A stretch of 64,000 nt of DNA from Palsa-883 sp963826975 (lineage in GTDB: Bacteria; Pseudomonadota; Alphaproteobacteria; Acetobacterales; Acetobacteraceae). Location of the stretch: contig CAWGZJ010000007.1 in NCBI GenBank assembly GCA_963826975.1, forward strand, positions 1 through 64,000, given 5' to 3'. Under the pieces are notes generated by a model, which was given only the letters and a program-made list of their open reading frames with translations, was not told where the DNA came from and ran no database searches. A program made the position numbers and the translations under genes. This document shows, in pieces, positions 7,029 to 16,817 of the stretch; position 1 is the stretch's first letter, and each line of letters begins with the position of its first letter.

Positions 7029-8747
7029 AACCCAACCGAGGCGGCCGAAGCGGCACTCGCCGCCGACCGCGCACACGACGACGCCGCGATCTGGATCACC
7101 CGCCTGCCGGACGCGGCGGTGCTTTCGCGCGCACGCGCGCTGGAAGCCGAAGGCCCGCAAAACCGCGCGTTGTGGGGCGTGCCGTTCGCGGTCAAGGACA
7201 ATATCGACGTCGCCGGCCTGCCGACCACCGCCGCGTGCCCGGACTACGCCCGCATCGCGGAGACCACCGCGCCAGCCGGGCAGCGCATGCTCGACGCGGG
7301 GGCGGTCTTGATCGGCAAGACCAACCTCGATCAGTTCGCTACCGGCCTGGTCGGCACCCGCAGTCCCTATGGCACCCCACGCAACGTGTTCGACGCCACG
7401 TTGGTCCCGGGCGGATCGTCGTCCGGCTCGGCCGTCGCTGTTGCCGCGGGGATCGTGCCGATCACGCTCGGCACCGATACCGCCGGGTCCGGGCGCGTGC
7501 CGGCGGCGTTCGGCAACATCGTCGGGCTGAAGCCGACGATCGGCAGTGTCTCGGCGCGCGGCACGGTGCCGGCGTGCCGTTCGCTCGATACGATCTCAGT
7601 GTTCGCCCGCACAGTGGACGAGGCGATGCGCGTGCAGCGTGTAATCGCCGGCTTCGATGCAGCCGATCCGTACTCCCGCCGCGCGCCATTCCCACACCTG
7701 CGTTGTGGTGCGGCCCCGCCCGGCGCGCGCATCGCCGTCGGCGACGTCGCCGGGTTGTGCGACGCGGAAACCACCGCGCTGACCGCCCGCGCCGTGTCCG
7801 CGGTGGCCGGCACGCAGGGCTGGAGTGCCGAACCCGTCGACGTCACCGCCTTCCTGGCAATCGCTCGTCTGCTCTACGACGGCCCCTGGGTGGCGGAACG
7901 TAGTTCCGCCCTACGCGAGGTGATCGAGTTTCGCCCGCACATCCTGCATCCAGTGACCCGCGCCATCCTGGAAGCCGGCCTCGCTCGTCGCACAATCGAC
8001 GCGTTCGACACCTTCCACCAGCTTGCCGCCGCCCGTCGTGCCGCCGAAACATTGTTCGAGACCTACGACGCGCTTCTGCTGCCCACCGCACCGTTCTGCC
8101 CGACGCTAGCCGAGGTCGAAGCCGACCCGATCGGGGTCAACAGCCGGCTCGGCACCTTCACCAACTTCGTCAATCTTTGCGACCTGGTGGGCTTCGCGGT
8201 GCCAGCCGGCTTCGATGCGAACGGCAGGCCGGTCGGCGTGACGCTGCTCGGCCCGGCCTGGTCAGAGGGACGGCTCGCCGCCATTGCCGACGCACTGCAC
8301 CGAAACGTGACCGGCTCGACGCTGCCGCCACCGGTCGACCACGATATGCTAAGGTCCGATGAAACCGCCTTGTTCTGCATCGGCGCCCACATGTCCGGCC
8401 TGCCGTTGAACCCGCAGCTCACCACGCTCGGCGGCCGGTTTCTGCGCGCCGCCCGCACCGCGGCGTCCTACCGGCTCTACACGCTCGGCAACCGCCCAGG
8501 GCTGGTGCGTTCCAGTCAATGCGCCTCCACCGGGGCCGCGATCGAAGGCGAGGTCTGGGCGCTGCCCACCGCCGCGATCGGCAAGCTGCTCGGCCAGGTA
8601 CCGCCGCCGCTCGGGTTCGGCAACGTGACGCTGCCGGATGGACCCTGCCTGGGATTCCTCGCCGAAGCCGCCGGGGTCGAGGGGGCCGAGGACATCACAA
8701 GCTTCGGCGGCTGGCGCGGCTGGCTGGCAGCCAAAGAGGTCGCATGA
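7014..8747 (+). CDS. atzF: Allophanate hydrolase AtzF
   Basis: A 577-residue amidase-signature enzyme that hydrolyses allophanate to ammonia and CO2. The Lys-cisSer-Ser triad is visible: VKDN (Lys61), VPGGSSSGS (Ser135/136) and GTDTAGSGR (Ser159). A linker leads to the allophanate-hydrolase C-terminal domain (ALFCIGAHMSGLPLNPQL to the end, ~residues 450-577) with GEVWALP and LGFLAEA motifs, which separates it from ordinary amidases. ATG at 7014; ATG at 7026 is an alternative. It heads a plus-strand cluster with atzG, atzE and atzH, fitting cyanurate/biuret-type or ureide nitrogen recovery. No atzD or urea carboxylase is present in the window. Confidence 0.9.
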   Translation: MIVGMNPTEAAEAALAADRAHDDAAIWITRLPDAAVLSRARALEAEGPQNRALWGVPFAVKDNIDVAGLPTTAACPDYARIAETTAPAGQRMLDAGAVLIGKTNLDQFATGLVGTRSPYGTPRNVFDATLVPGGSSSGSAVAVAAGIVPITLGTDTAGSGRVPAAFGNIVGLKPTIGSVSARGTVPACRSLDTISVFARTVDEAMRVQRVIAGFDAADPYSRRAPFPHLRCGAAPPGARIAVGDVAGLCDAETTALTARAVSAVAGTQGWSAEPVDVTAFLAIARLLYDGPWVAERSSALREVIEFRPHILHPVTRAILEAGLARRTIDAFDTFHQLAAARRAAETLFETYDALLLPTAPFCPTLAEVEADPIGVNSRLGTFTNFVNLCDLVGFAVPAGFDANGRPVGVTLLGPAWSEGRLAAIADALHRNVTGSTLPPPVDHDMLRSDETALFCIGAHMSGLPLNPQLTTLGGRFLRAARTAASYRLYTLGNRPGLVRSSQCASTGAAIEGEVWALPTAAIGKLLGQVPPPLGFGNVTLPDGPCLGFLAEAAGVEGAEDITSFGGWRGWLAAKEVA

Positions 8748-8839
8748 GGAAGGCAGGTCTCGTTTCGGTTGGACTGGGTGGTGGTGCGGTCGGGGATTCT
8801 GGTGATGGGTCCCGGACGCTCGTTCTACTGCAAGCAAGG

Positions 8840-8937
8840 TTCACCACAGAGGCACAGAGACACAGAGCAGGCAGACGATGGCGCTTCGCGCAAAGCGCAG
8901 TCATGTCTGCTCTGTGTCTCTGTGCCTCTGTGGTGAA
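8840..8937. repeat. Dispersed palindrome, family A (CACCACAGAGGCACAGAGA type)
   Basis: Left arm 8842-8870 and right arm 8907-8935 are nearly perfect inverted repeats with a ~36-bp loop. The same palindrome recurs at 26429-26512 and 51332-51438, always between genes. Similar sequences are widespread in bacteria as intergenic repeats. Here it fills most of the 247-bp atzF-atzG gap and could form a transcript hairpin. Confidence 0.85.
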
Positions 8938-8994
8938 GCTTAGCTTCCTTGCGGACGTTCCACCACCGCACACGACCGGCATGAGGCACGCAGC

Positions 8995-9177
8995 ATGACC
9001 GACCCCGAACTCGACGCCTGGATCGACGCCGGCACCGCGCTGCTCGGCATCCCGATCCAACCCGAATGGCGCGCCGCCATACGGCTGCACCTGACGATCA
9101 CCTTCGGCCACGCCATCACCGTGCTGGCGTTCGGGCTGCCGGACGAGGCCGAACCCGCGCCAATCTTCCACGCCTAA
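8995..9177 (+). CDS. atzG: AtzG-like small subunit (DUF4089)
   Basis: A 60-residue protein (MTDPELDAWIDAG ... IQPEWRAAIRLHLTITF) matching the DUF4089 / AtzG pattern. AtzG binds the amidase AtzE to form the 1-carboxybiuret hydrolase complex and is needed for its stability in characterised systems. It lies directly before atzE, as in known atzG-atzE pairs. The last codons (PIFHA) and stop fall in an 18-bp tandem repeat that extends to the atzE start. Length agrees with the family (~60-70 residues). Confidence 0.85.
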   Translation: MTDPELDAWIDAGTALLGIPIQPEWRAAIRLHLTITFGHAITVLAFGLPDEAEPAPIFHA

Positions 9178-9228
9178 CCAGTCTTCCACGCGTCACCAGT
9201 CTTCCACGCATGAATGGTCCACGCATGA
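9160..9228. repeat. 18-bp tandem repeat across the atzG-atzE junction
   Basis: Three 18-bp units (9160-9177, 9178-9195, 9196-9213; core CCAGTCTTCCACGC) and a partial fourth (9214-9228). The first unit carries the atzG stop, and the third and fourth supply the two candidate atzE ATG codons (9210, 9225). Changes in copy number would alter spacing or start choice between two subunits of one complex. Confidence 0.85.
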
Positions 9229-10694
9229 CCGAGACCGACTTCCTCACCGCCGCGGAGATCGCCCACAAGGTCACCGATGGCAGCCTCGCCGCGCTCGACG
9301 TCATCGAAACGACCCTCGCCCACATCGGGCAACGCAACCCGGTGCTGAACAGCTTTACCGCGATCACCGCTGACCGCGCCCGCACGCGTGCCGGCGCGAT
9401 CGACGCGGCGCGCCAGGCCGGACAGAACCTCGGCCCGTTGGCCGGAGTGCCGTTCGCGGTAAAGAACCTGATCGACATCGCCGGATTGGCGACCGTCGCC
9501 GGCTCGCGCATCAACCGCGATTACCCGCCGGCGAAGGCCGACGCGACGCTGGTGACGCGGCTGGAGCGTGCCGGGGCGATCCTGGTCGGCGCGCTGAACA
9601 TGGGCGAATACGCCTACGACTTCACCGGCGAGAACGCGCATGACGGCGCCGCCCGCAACCCGCACGACACAACGCGGATGACCGGTGGCTCTTCCTCCGG
9701 GTCCGGCGGCGCGGTTGCTGGCGGGTTGGTGCCGATCGCGCTAGGTTCCGACACCAACGGGTCGATCCGGGTGCCGGCGTCGTTCTGCGGCGTTTTCGGA
9801 CTGAAGGCGACTTACGGGCGCTTGTCGCGCGCCGGCAGCTTTCCGTTCGTTTCGTCTTTGGATCATCTCGGTCCGCTCGCGCGATCGGTCGCCGACCTGG
9901 CGCTGGCCTATGACGCAATGCAGGGACCCGACCCGTACGATCCGGTCTGCGTTGACCGGCCGATCGAACCTGCCATGGAGCGGCTGGATGCCGGGATCGC
10001 CGGTCTGCGCATCGCCGCGGCGACCGGCTATTTCCGTGCCGGTGCCGGGCCCGAGGCACTCGCGGCAATGGACCATATCGCCGCGGCGTTGGGCGCAACC
10101 ACGCAGATCGAGCTGCCGGACGCCGCCCGTGCCCGCTCCGCCGCCTATGTGATCACCACGGCCGAGGGCGCCACGCTGCACCTGCAGCGGCTGCGCACCC
10201 GCGCGACCGAATTCGATCCGGATGTGCGCGACCGGCTGATCGCCGGCGCCCTGGTGCCAGCCCTGTTCGTCCAGCAGGCGCAGAAATTCCGCCGCTGGTA
10301 CCGCGACGAGGTGCTGAAGCTGTTCGACGACGTAGATGCCATCCTGGCGCCCGCCACACCCGGCACGGCACCGCTGATCGGGCAGAAGACTCTTGTGCTG
10401 GACGGGCAGGAAGTGCCGTTGCGCCCGAACATCGGCATCTACACCCAGCCGATCTCCTTCATCGGCTTGCCGGTGGTCGCGGTGCCGGTGATGCTGGGCG
10501 ATGCATTGCCGATCGGCGTGCAGATCATCACCGCGCCCTGGCGCGAGGACGTGGCGCTGCGCATCGCGCACGACCTGGAAGCGCGTGGCATCGTGCATGC
10601 GCCTCGGCCCGCCGGTCTGCCCTCGGGAGTGAACAATGGAGATCAATCGTCCGGAGATCGTCGCCGAGGTCGAAGCCGCGTTCGCGCGCTATGA
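9225..10694 (+). CDS. atzE: AtzE-family amidohydrolase (1-carboxybiuret hydrolase subunit)
   Basis: A 489-residue amidase-signature enzyme. Catalytic residues are recognisable: Lys80 in FAVKNLID, cis-Ser in TGGSSSGSGG (~156) and the nucleophile Ser180 in GSDTNGSIRVPAS. AtzE proteins act with AtzG on 1-carboxybiuret (or a related ureide such as oxalurate in HpxY-type proteins), giving allophanate that the neighbouring AtzF would consume. ATG at 9225 chosen; ATG at 9210 is possible. The 3' end overlaps atzH by 59 bp, and the C-terminal ~20 residues look unconstrained. Confidence 0.88.
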   Translation: MTETDFLTAAEIAHKVTDGSLAALDVIETTLAHIGQRNPVLNSFTAITADRARTRAGAIDAARQAGQNLGPLAGVPFAVKNLIDIAGLATVAGSRINRDYPPAKADATLVTRLERAGAILVGALNMGEYAYDFTGENAHDGAARNPHDTTRMTGGSSSGSGGAVAGGLVPIALGSDTNGSIRVPASFCGVFGLKATYGRLSRAGSFPFVSSLDHLGPLARSVADLALAYDAMQGPDPYDPVCVDRPIEPAMERLDAGIAGLRIAAATGYFRAGAGPEALAAMDHIAAALGATTQIELPDAARARSAAYVITTAEGATLHLQRLRTRATEFDPDVRDRLIAGALVPALFVQQAQKFRRWYRDEVLKLFDDVDAILAPATPGTAPLIGQKTLVLDGQEVPLRPNIGIYTQPISFIGLPVVAVPVMLGDALPIGVQIITAPWREDVALRIAHDLEARGIVHAPRPAGLPSGVNNGDQSSGDRRRGRSRVRAL

Positions 10695-11016
10695 AACGGC
10701 ACTGACCGGCAACGACGTGGCGGCGCTGGGCGCGCTGTTCTGGCGCAGTCCGCACACCATCCGTTACGGGATCAGTGAAAACCTGCATGGCGCCGAGGAG
10801 ATCGCGGCGTTTCGCGCCGCGCGATCGCCGGTCGGGCTCGCAAGGCGGCTCTCACGCACCGTGATCACCACCTACGGCACCGACTTCGCAACTGCATCCA
10901 CGCTGTTCGAACGCGACACGATGCCCGGCAAGATCGGCCGGCAGATGCAGACCTGGGTGCGGATGTCGGACGGCTGGCGCGTCGTCGCCGCGCATGTGAG
11001 CGTGATCAACGCATAG
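10636..11016 (+). CDS. atzH: AtzH / HpxZ-like protein (DUF3225)
   Basis: A 126-residue SnoaL/NTF2-like protein (EAAFARYETALTGNDVAALGALFW ... HGAEEIAAFRAAR ... YGTDFATASTLFER) of the DUF3225 family, annotated HpxZ in oxalurate clusters and AtzH in cyanurate clusters. AtzH has been reported as an amidase acting on dicarboxyammelide-type intermediates; HpxZ is linked to oxalurate use. It is the last gene of the atzF-G-E-H cluster and starts inside atzE. Substrate here cannot be told from sequence. Confidence 0.8.
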   Translation: MEINRPEIVAEVEAAFARYETALTGNDVAALGALFWRSPHTIRYGISENLHGAEEIAAFRAARSPVGLARRLSRTVITTYGTDFATASTLFERDTMPGKIGRQMQTWVRMSDGWRVVAAHVSVINA

Positions 11017-11051
11017 CATTCAGGCCGACCGGAGCTACGTATAACACCTTT

Positions 11052-11160
11052 CCCGCTCATCGTGGGCCCCGCTCATCGTGGGCCCCGCTCATCGTGGGCA
11101 AAGTCGTGGAGCACTTGCGGCGTGGGTGAAGCGCGTGGCGCGTGCCCACCCTCCATCATC
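11052..11160. repeat. Triplicated 16-bp unit plus degenerate family-B palindrome
   Basis: Three exact 16-bp copies of CCCGCTCATCGTGGGC (11052-11099) are followed by GTGGAGCACTTGCGGCGTGGGTGA, a worn copy of the family-B intergenic palindrome found intact at 15575-15725. The unit is itself a small hairpin (CCC/GGG). Confidence 0.8.
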
Positions 11161-11197
11161 GATCCGCTTTTACGGCGCTCGCTGACACCACGCGAAA

Positions 11198-11510
11198 TCA
11201 GCGATTTCCGCCGTGCCCTTCCCATCCGCCGCGATAGCCGCCGCCCCAGCCGCCGCCCACCACTACGCCGCCGCCGTAGCCGCCATAGGCATAGCCGGGA
11301 TAGCCGTAGCCGCTGTACGCTGGATAGCTGTAGCCGCTGTACAGCTGGGGCGCTATAGCCGCTATACGCTGGATAACCGTAGCCAGAACCGTAGGCGGCC
11401 GGATATCCGTAGCCCCCCGCGTAGGGGTCGTACACACAGCCCTGAAGCATCGCCGATCCGGCAATCAGCCCGGCCGCCATCAGGATACGTCGCGTGAATG
11501 GTCTGATCAT
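11198..11510 (-). pseudogene. Gly/Tyr-rich small lipoprotein, frameshifted
   Basis: The ATG at 11510 begins a lipoprotein signal (MIRPFTRRILMAAGLIAGS, lipobox LQGC at ~residues 22-25) and a Tyr/Gly/Pro repeat (YPAAYGSGYGYPAYSGYS). The repeat continues in another frame as YSGYSYPAYSGYGYPGYAY and ends in GGGWGGGYRGGWEGHGGNR, stopping at 11198. The frame break is near 11360, in repetitive sequence where slippage or an assembly indel is likely. If intact, it would be an outer-membrane-anchored low-complexity protein of ~100 residues. Function unknown. Confidence 0.6.
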
Positions 11511-11730
11511 TGGTGTTCTCCACCTTCCGCGTCGCCGGCCGCCCGTTGGCAAGCGATCGGAGACACCCATTCCCAACCACTGAATTGTGCCGGAACTGTT
11601 GCTATTCTGTGGCAGCGGTCGGAACGTGCTGGCACCGACAGTGGTTGAATTGTGGCTACCGTGCGTGTTGATCGTGCGGCAGCCGCGCCGCAATGCCCAA
11701 ACTCCGTAGGGTTTCCGACCCGCGGGCGCC

Positions 11731-12615
11731 CTACAACAAACCCGCCTGCCGCGCGAACGTCGCCAGGTTGTCGTGCCCCATGCGGGCGTAGACCAGCGGG
11801 TTGGCCTGCTGCGGATCCTGCTCGGCCTCGACGACCAGCCAACCCCTGTAGTCACGCAACGCCGCCAGCACCGCGGGAAAATCCACCGTGCCATCGCCGG
11901 GCACGGTGAACACGCCTGCCACCACGCTGTCGAGAAAACTCCAGTCCCGAGCGAGCGCCATCTCCATCGGGTGCTGCCGGACATCCTTGCAGTGCACATG
12001 CACGATGCGGTCGCAATGGCGCCGTGCGAGCGCGGTTGGATCGACGCCGGCGAAGCTGGCGTGCCCGGTGTCCAGCAGCAGCTTCACGCTCGGCCCGCAC
12101 CGCGCCATCAGCCGGTCGATGTCCGCACCGCTCTGCACCACGGTTCCCATGTGATGGTGATAGGCCAGTTCCAGCCCCCGCGCGGCGAGCGCATCGCCCA
12201 GCACCGTCAACCGTTCGGCGAAGCGCGGCCAGTCGGCGTCGGCCAGCACCGGCCGGCGCGACAGCGGGATCGCCCGGTTGGTGTGGATCGCGTTCGAGGT
12301 CTCGGCCACGATCACTACCGAGCAGCCGAGCGCCTTCAGCAACGCAAGATGCGGCCGCATCGCCGCCAGTTCGGTAGCCGCGTCACGTTGCAGCAGCGCG
12401 GCGGAATACCAGCCGGAGACCAGCGTCAGCCGGTGCGCGTCCAAGACCTGGCGCAGCGTCGCGGCGTCGCGCGGGAATTTGTGCCCCAGTTCAATCCCGG
12501 CGAAGCCGGCGTTGCGCGCCTCGCCGAGACAGGTTTCCAACGGCGTGTCGCCGCCAAGTTCGCGCAGATCATCGTTGGACCAGCCGATCGGATTGGTACC
12601 GAGCCGAACGGTCAT
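11731..12615 (-). CDS. iolE: Inosose dehydratase IolE
   Basis: A 294-residue TIM-barrel (AP-endonuclease 2 fold) enzyme that dehydrates 2-keto-myo-inositol (scyllo-inosose) in inositol catabolism. It opens with the family pattern LGTNPIGWSNDDLRELGGD. Metal- and substrate-site stretches are visible: AYHHHMGTVVQ, LLLDTGHASF and HVHCKDV, followed by GDGTVDFPAV. Length is typical (290-300). It begins three bases after iolD on the same strand, so the two are co-transcribed. Confidence 0.92.
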   Translation of the reverse strand: MTVRLGTNPIGWSNDDLRELGGDTPLETCLGEARNAGFAGIELGHKFPRDAATLRQVLDAHRLTLVSGWYSAALLQRDAATELAAMRPHLALLKALGCSVVIVAETSNAIHTNRAIPLSRRPVLADADWPRFAERLTVLGDALAARGLELAYHHHMGTVVQSGADIDRLMARCGPSVKLLLDTGHASFAGVDPTALARRHCDRIVHVHCKDVRQHPMEMALARDWSFLDSVVAGVFTVPGDGTVDFPAVLAALRDYRGWLVVEAEQDPQQANPLVYARMGHDNLATFARQAGLL

Positions 12616-12618
12616 GCG

Positions 12619-14502
<1,884 letters not shown>

Positions 14503-14551
14503 GGGCGTGCCCTCCTGATAGCATTGTCCCTTGAATCACCCGGGAGGAACA

Positions 14552-15538
14552 ATGCTGGAGATCGCGGTCCTCGGCGCCGGTCGGATCGGGCGTATCCACG
14601 CCGGCAACATCGCCACGCACCCCGACGCGCGACTGGCCGGCATCGCCGACACCGTGCCCGACGCCGCGGCGCGCCTGGCCGAGGCGTTGGGGACACGCAC
14701 ACTGACGATCGAGGATGCGATGCGCGCCGATGCGGTGCTGATCGCCTCGCCCACGCCCACGCACGCCGACTACATCGAGCGCGCCGCGGCGCGACAACGC
14801 CCGGTGTTCTGCGAGAAGCCGATCGATCTGTCGGCGGATCGGGTGCGCGCCTGCCTGGCTGCCGCGCGCGCGGCCGGAATTCCGCTGATGGTTGGCTTCA
14901 ACCGTCGGTTCGATCCGCATTTCGCCGCGCTGAAATCGCGCCTCGACGGGGGGGAAATCGGCGCGCTGGAGCTGTTGACCATTATCAGCCGTGATCCGTC
15001 GCCGCCGCCGATCGCTTATGTCGAAAGCTCCGGCGGATTGTTCCGCGACATGATGATCCACGACCTGGACATGGCGCGCTTCCTGCTGGGCGAGGAGCCG
15101 GTGGAGATTACCGCCGCCGCGTCCTGCCTGGTCGATCCGGCAATCGGCGCGGCGGGCGACGTGGATACGGCCGTGGTGACGCTACGCACGGCGTCAGGTC
15201 GGCTCTGCCAGATCTCCAACTCGCGTCGGGCCAGCTACGGCTATGACCAGCGCATCGAGGCACACGGCGCGAAGGGCCTGTTGCGCGCCGGTAACGTGCT
15301 GCCGACCACGGTGGAGCTTGCCGACGCCACCGGCTTCCGCACCGACCCGGCATTGCCGTTCTTCCTCGAGCGCTACGCCGCCGCATATCGCGCGGAGCTT
15401 GATGCGTTCGTCGTTGCGGCCACCGGTCGCGCGCCGGCACGTCCGGATGGCGAGGACGGGTTGCGCGCGCTGCTGCTGGCCGATGCTGCCTTGGAATCCT
15501 CGCGCACCGGCCGCGCGGTGCGACCGGCCGAGATGTGA
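14552..15538 (+). CDS. iolG: Inositol 2-dehydrogenase IolG
   Basis: A 328-residue NAD-dependent oxidoreductase of the Gfo/Idh/MocA family that oxidises myo-inositol to 2-keto-myo-inositol. It has an N-terminal Rossmann motif (VLGAGRIGRIHAGNI), the conserved CEKPIDLS with the catalytic-site lysine, and GGLFRDMMIHDLDMARFL with the His-Asp pair. The chosen ATG (14552) follows GGGAGGAAC; an in-frame upstream ATG at 14531 lies within the leader. It supplies the substrate for the divergently transcribed iolD/iolE genes. Confidence 0.9.
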   Translation: MLEIAVLGAGRIGRIHAGNIATHPDARLAGIADTVPDAAARLAEALGTRTLTIEDAMRADAVLIASPTPTHADYIERAAARQRPVFCEKPIDLSADRVRACLAAARAAGIPLMVGFNRRFDPHFAALKSRLDGGEIGALELLTIISRDPSPPPIAYVESSGGLFRDMMIHDLDMARFLLGEEPVEITAAASCLVDPAIGAAGDVDTAVVTLRTASGRLCQISNSRRASYGYDQRIEAHGAKGLLRAGNVLPTTVELADATGFRTDPALPFFLERYAAAYRAELDAFVVAATGRAPARPDGEDGLRALLLADAALESSRTGRAVRPAEM

Positions 15539-15574
15539 GATGGAAATGCTCCGGCCTGAGTGAAATTCACGTCC

Positions 15575-15725
15575 ACCTCTCCCGCTCTTCGCGGGCTTGG
15601 GCCGCGAAGAGCGGACCAAGGTCGCGGAGCACTTGCGACGCGGGTGAGGGTGGTGCCGTGGCACAACCCTCACCCGTCTCGCTCCGCTGGCCGACCTCTC
15701 CCGCATAGAGCGGGAGAGGTGTACG
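15575..15725. repeat. Dispersed palindrome, family B (CTCTCCCGC...GCGGGAGAG)
   Basis: A ~150-bp intergenic repeat: an outer CTCTCCCGC / GCGGGAGAG pair enclosing a nested hairpin (GAAGAGCGG...CCGCTCTTC-like) and GTGAGGGT / ACCCTCAC. Related copies lie at 18764-18932, 38262-38342, 41527-41655, degenerate at 11052-11160 and a variant at 59188-59275. It fills the iolG to isomerase gap; nothing else is seen there. Confidence 0.85.
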
Positions 15726-15784
15726 ATAGGCGCGGCGATTATCGTCACCATGATCGTGCTGTAAGCGTGCCGGAGCCACTCCAA

Positions 15785-16717
15785 ATGCACATCGGCTTGG
15801 TCACCGACGGACTGCCCGATCTCCCGCTACCCGACTTGCTGCGCACCGCCGCTGAACTTGGGATCGCAACGCTGGAATTCGGCTGCGGCAACTGGTCTTC
15901 GGCGCCGCACCTGAAGCTGGACGCACTGCTGGCTTCCGCCACAGCCCGAACCGAGTTCATCTCCCAGCTCGCCGCGCATCGCCTGTCGATCAGCGCGCTG
16001 AACTGCTCGGGCAACCCGCTGCATCCCGGCGAGCACGGCCACGCGCACCGCGAGGTCACCAGCAAAACGATCCGGCTTGCCGGCCTGCTCGGCGTCACCC
16101 GCGTGGTGCTGATGTCCGGCTGCCCGGGCGGACCCGGCGACGCCAATGCGAACTGGATCACCACCGCCTGGCCGCCACAGGCCGCCCGCGTGCTGGAATG
16201 GCAATGGTCCGAGCAGGTGATCCCGTATTGGCGCGCGCTGGTGCAGGAAGCGCGGGAAGCCGGCGTTATGCGGCTATGCCTGGAATTGCACGGCCAGCAG
16301 AACGTCTACAACGTCGCAACATTGTTCCGGCTGCGCGAGGCGGTCGGCCCGGTGGTCGGCGCCAATCTCGATCCCAGCCACCTGTTCTGGATGGCCGCCG
16401 ATCCGCTCGCCGCCGTGGCCGCGCTGGGTGACGCGATCCATCACGTGCACGCCAAGGATACGCGCATCAACCAGACCGTCGCCGCGGTGAATGGGCAGAT
16501 CGACGTGACGCCGATGGATCGGCTCGACGCACGCGCCTGGTCGTACGTGACGCTGGGTGATGGCCACGACGGCGGATGGTGGCGCCGGTTCTGCGACGCG
16601 TTGTGCGAAGCCGGCTACGACGACGTGCTGTCGATCGAGCACGAGGACATGGCGCTGCCGCCGATCGACGGCGTGCGCCGCTCTGTCGCGTTGCTGCGGC
16701 AGGCGATCCCCGGCTGA
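15785..16717 (+). CDS. Sugar phosphate isomerase/epimerase (IolI/IolH-like TIM barrel)
   Basis: A 310-residue xylose-isomerase-like TIM barrel. Conserved metal-site stretches are visible: LEFGCGNW near the N-terminus, ELHGQQNVYN (Glu-His), NLDPSHLFWM (Asp-His), HVHAKDTRIN (His-Asp) and a final VLSIEHED (Glu). Such proteins adjoin inositol or sugar-acid genes and isomerise inososes or 2-keto sugars. The location after iolG suggests a role in inositol catabolism, but the exact substrate is not readable. ATG at 15785; the longer upstream frame reads through the family-B repeat. Its stop lies one base from the convergent tRNA-Sec gene. Confidence 0.8.
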   Translation: MHIGLVTDGLPDLPLPDLLRTAAELGIATLEFGCGNWSSAPHLKLDALLASATARTEFISQLAAHRLSISALNCSGNPLHPGEHGHAHREVTSKTIRLAGLLGVTRVVLMSGCPGGPGDANANWITTAWPPQAARVLEWQWSEQVIPYWRALVQEAREAGVMRLCLELHGQQNVYNVATLFRLREAVGPVVGANLDPSHLFWMAADPLAAVAALGDAIHHVHAKDTRINQTVAAVNGQIDVTPMDRLDARAWSYVTLGDGHDGGWWRRFCDALCEAGYDDVLSIEHEDMALPPIDGVRRSVALLRQAIPG

Positions 16718-16718
16718 A

Positions 16719-16814
16719 TGGCGGAAGGGAATGGGAGTCGAACCCACCAGAAGCCGTCCTACAGCCCCTCCCGGATTTGAAGTCCGGACGCCCCACCGGG
16801 GACGTTGCCCCTCC
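16719..16814 (-). tRNA. selC: tRNA-Sec (anticodon TCA)
   Basis: The minus strand reads GGAGGGGC (acceptor) ... GGACTTCAAATCC (anticodon arm with loop ACTTCAAAT, anticodon TCA) ... a long variable arm ... GGTTCGACTCC (T loop) ... CCTTCC-G-CCA. The elongated ~96-nt length, long extra arm and UCA anticodon are diagnostic of selenocysteine tRNA. It lies four bases downstream of selB on the same strand and appears to be co-transcribed with selA and selB. CCA is encoded. Confidence 0.95.
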
Positions 16815-16817
16815 GTG

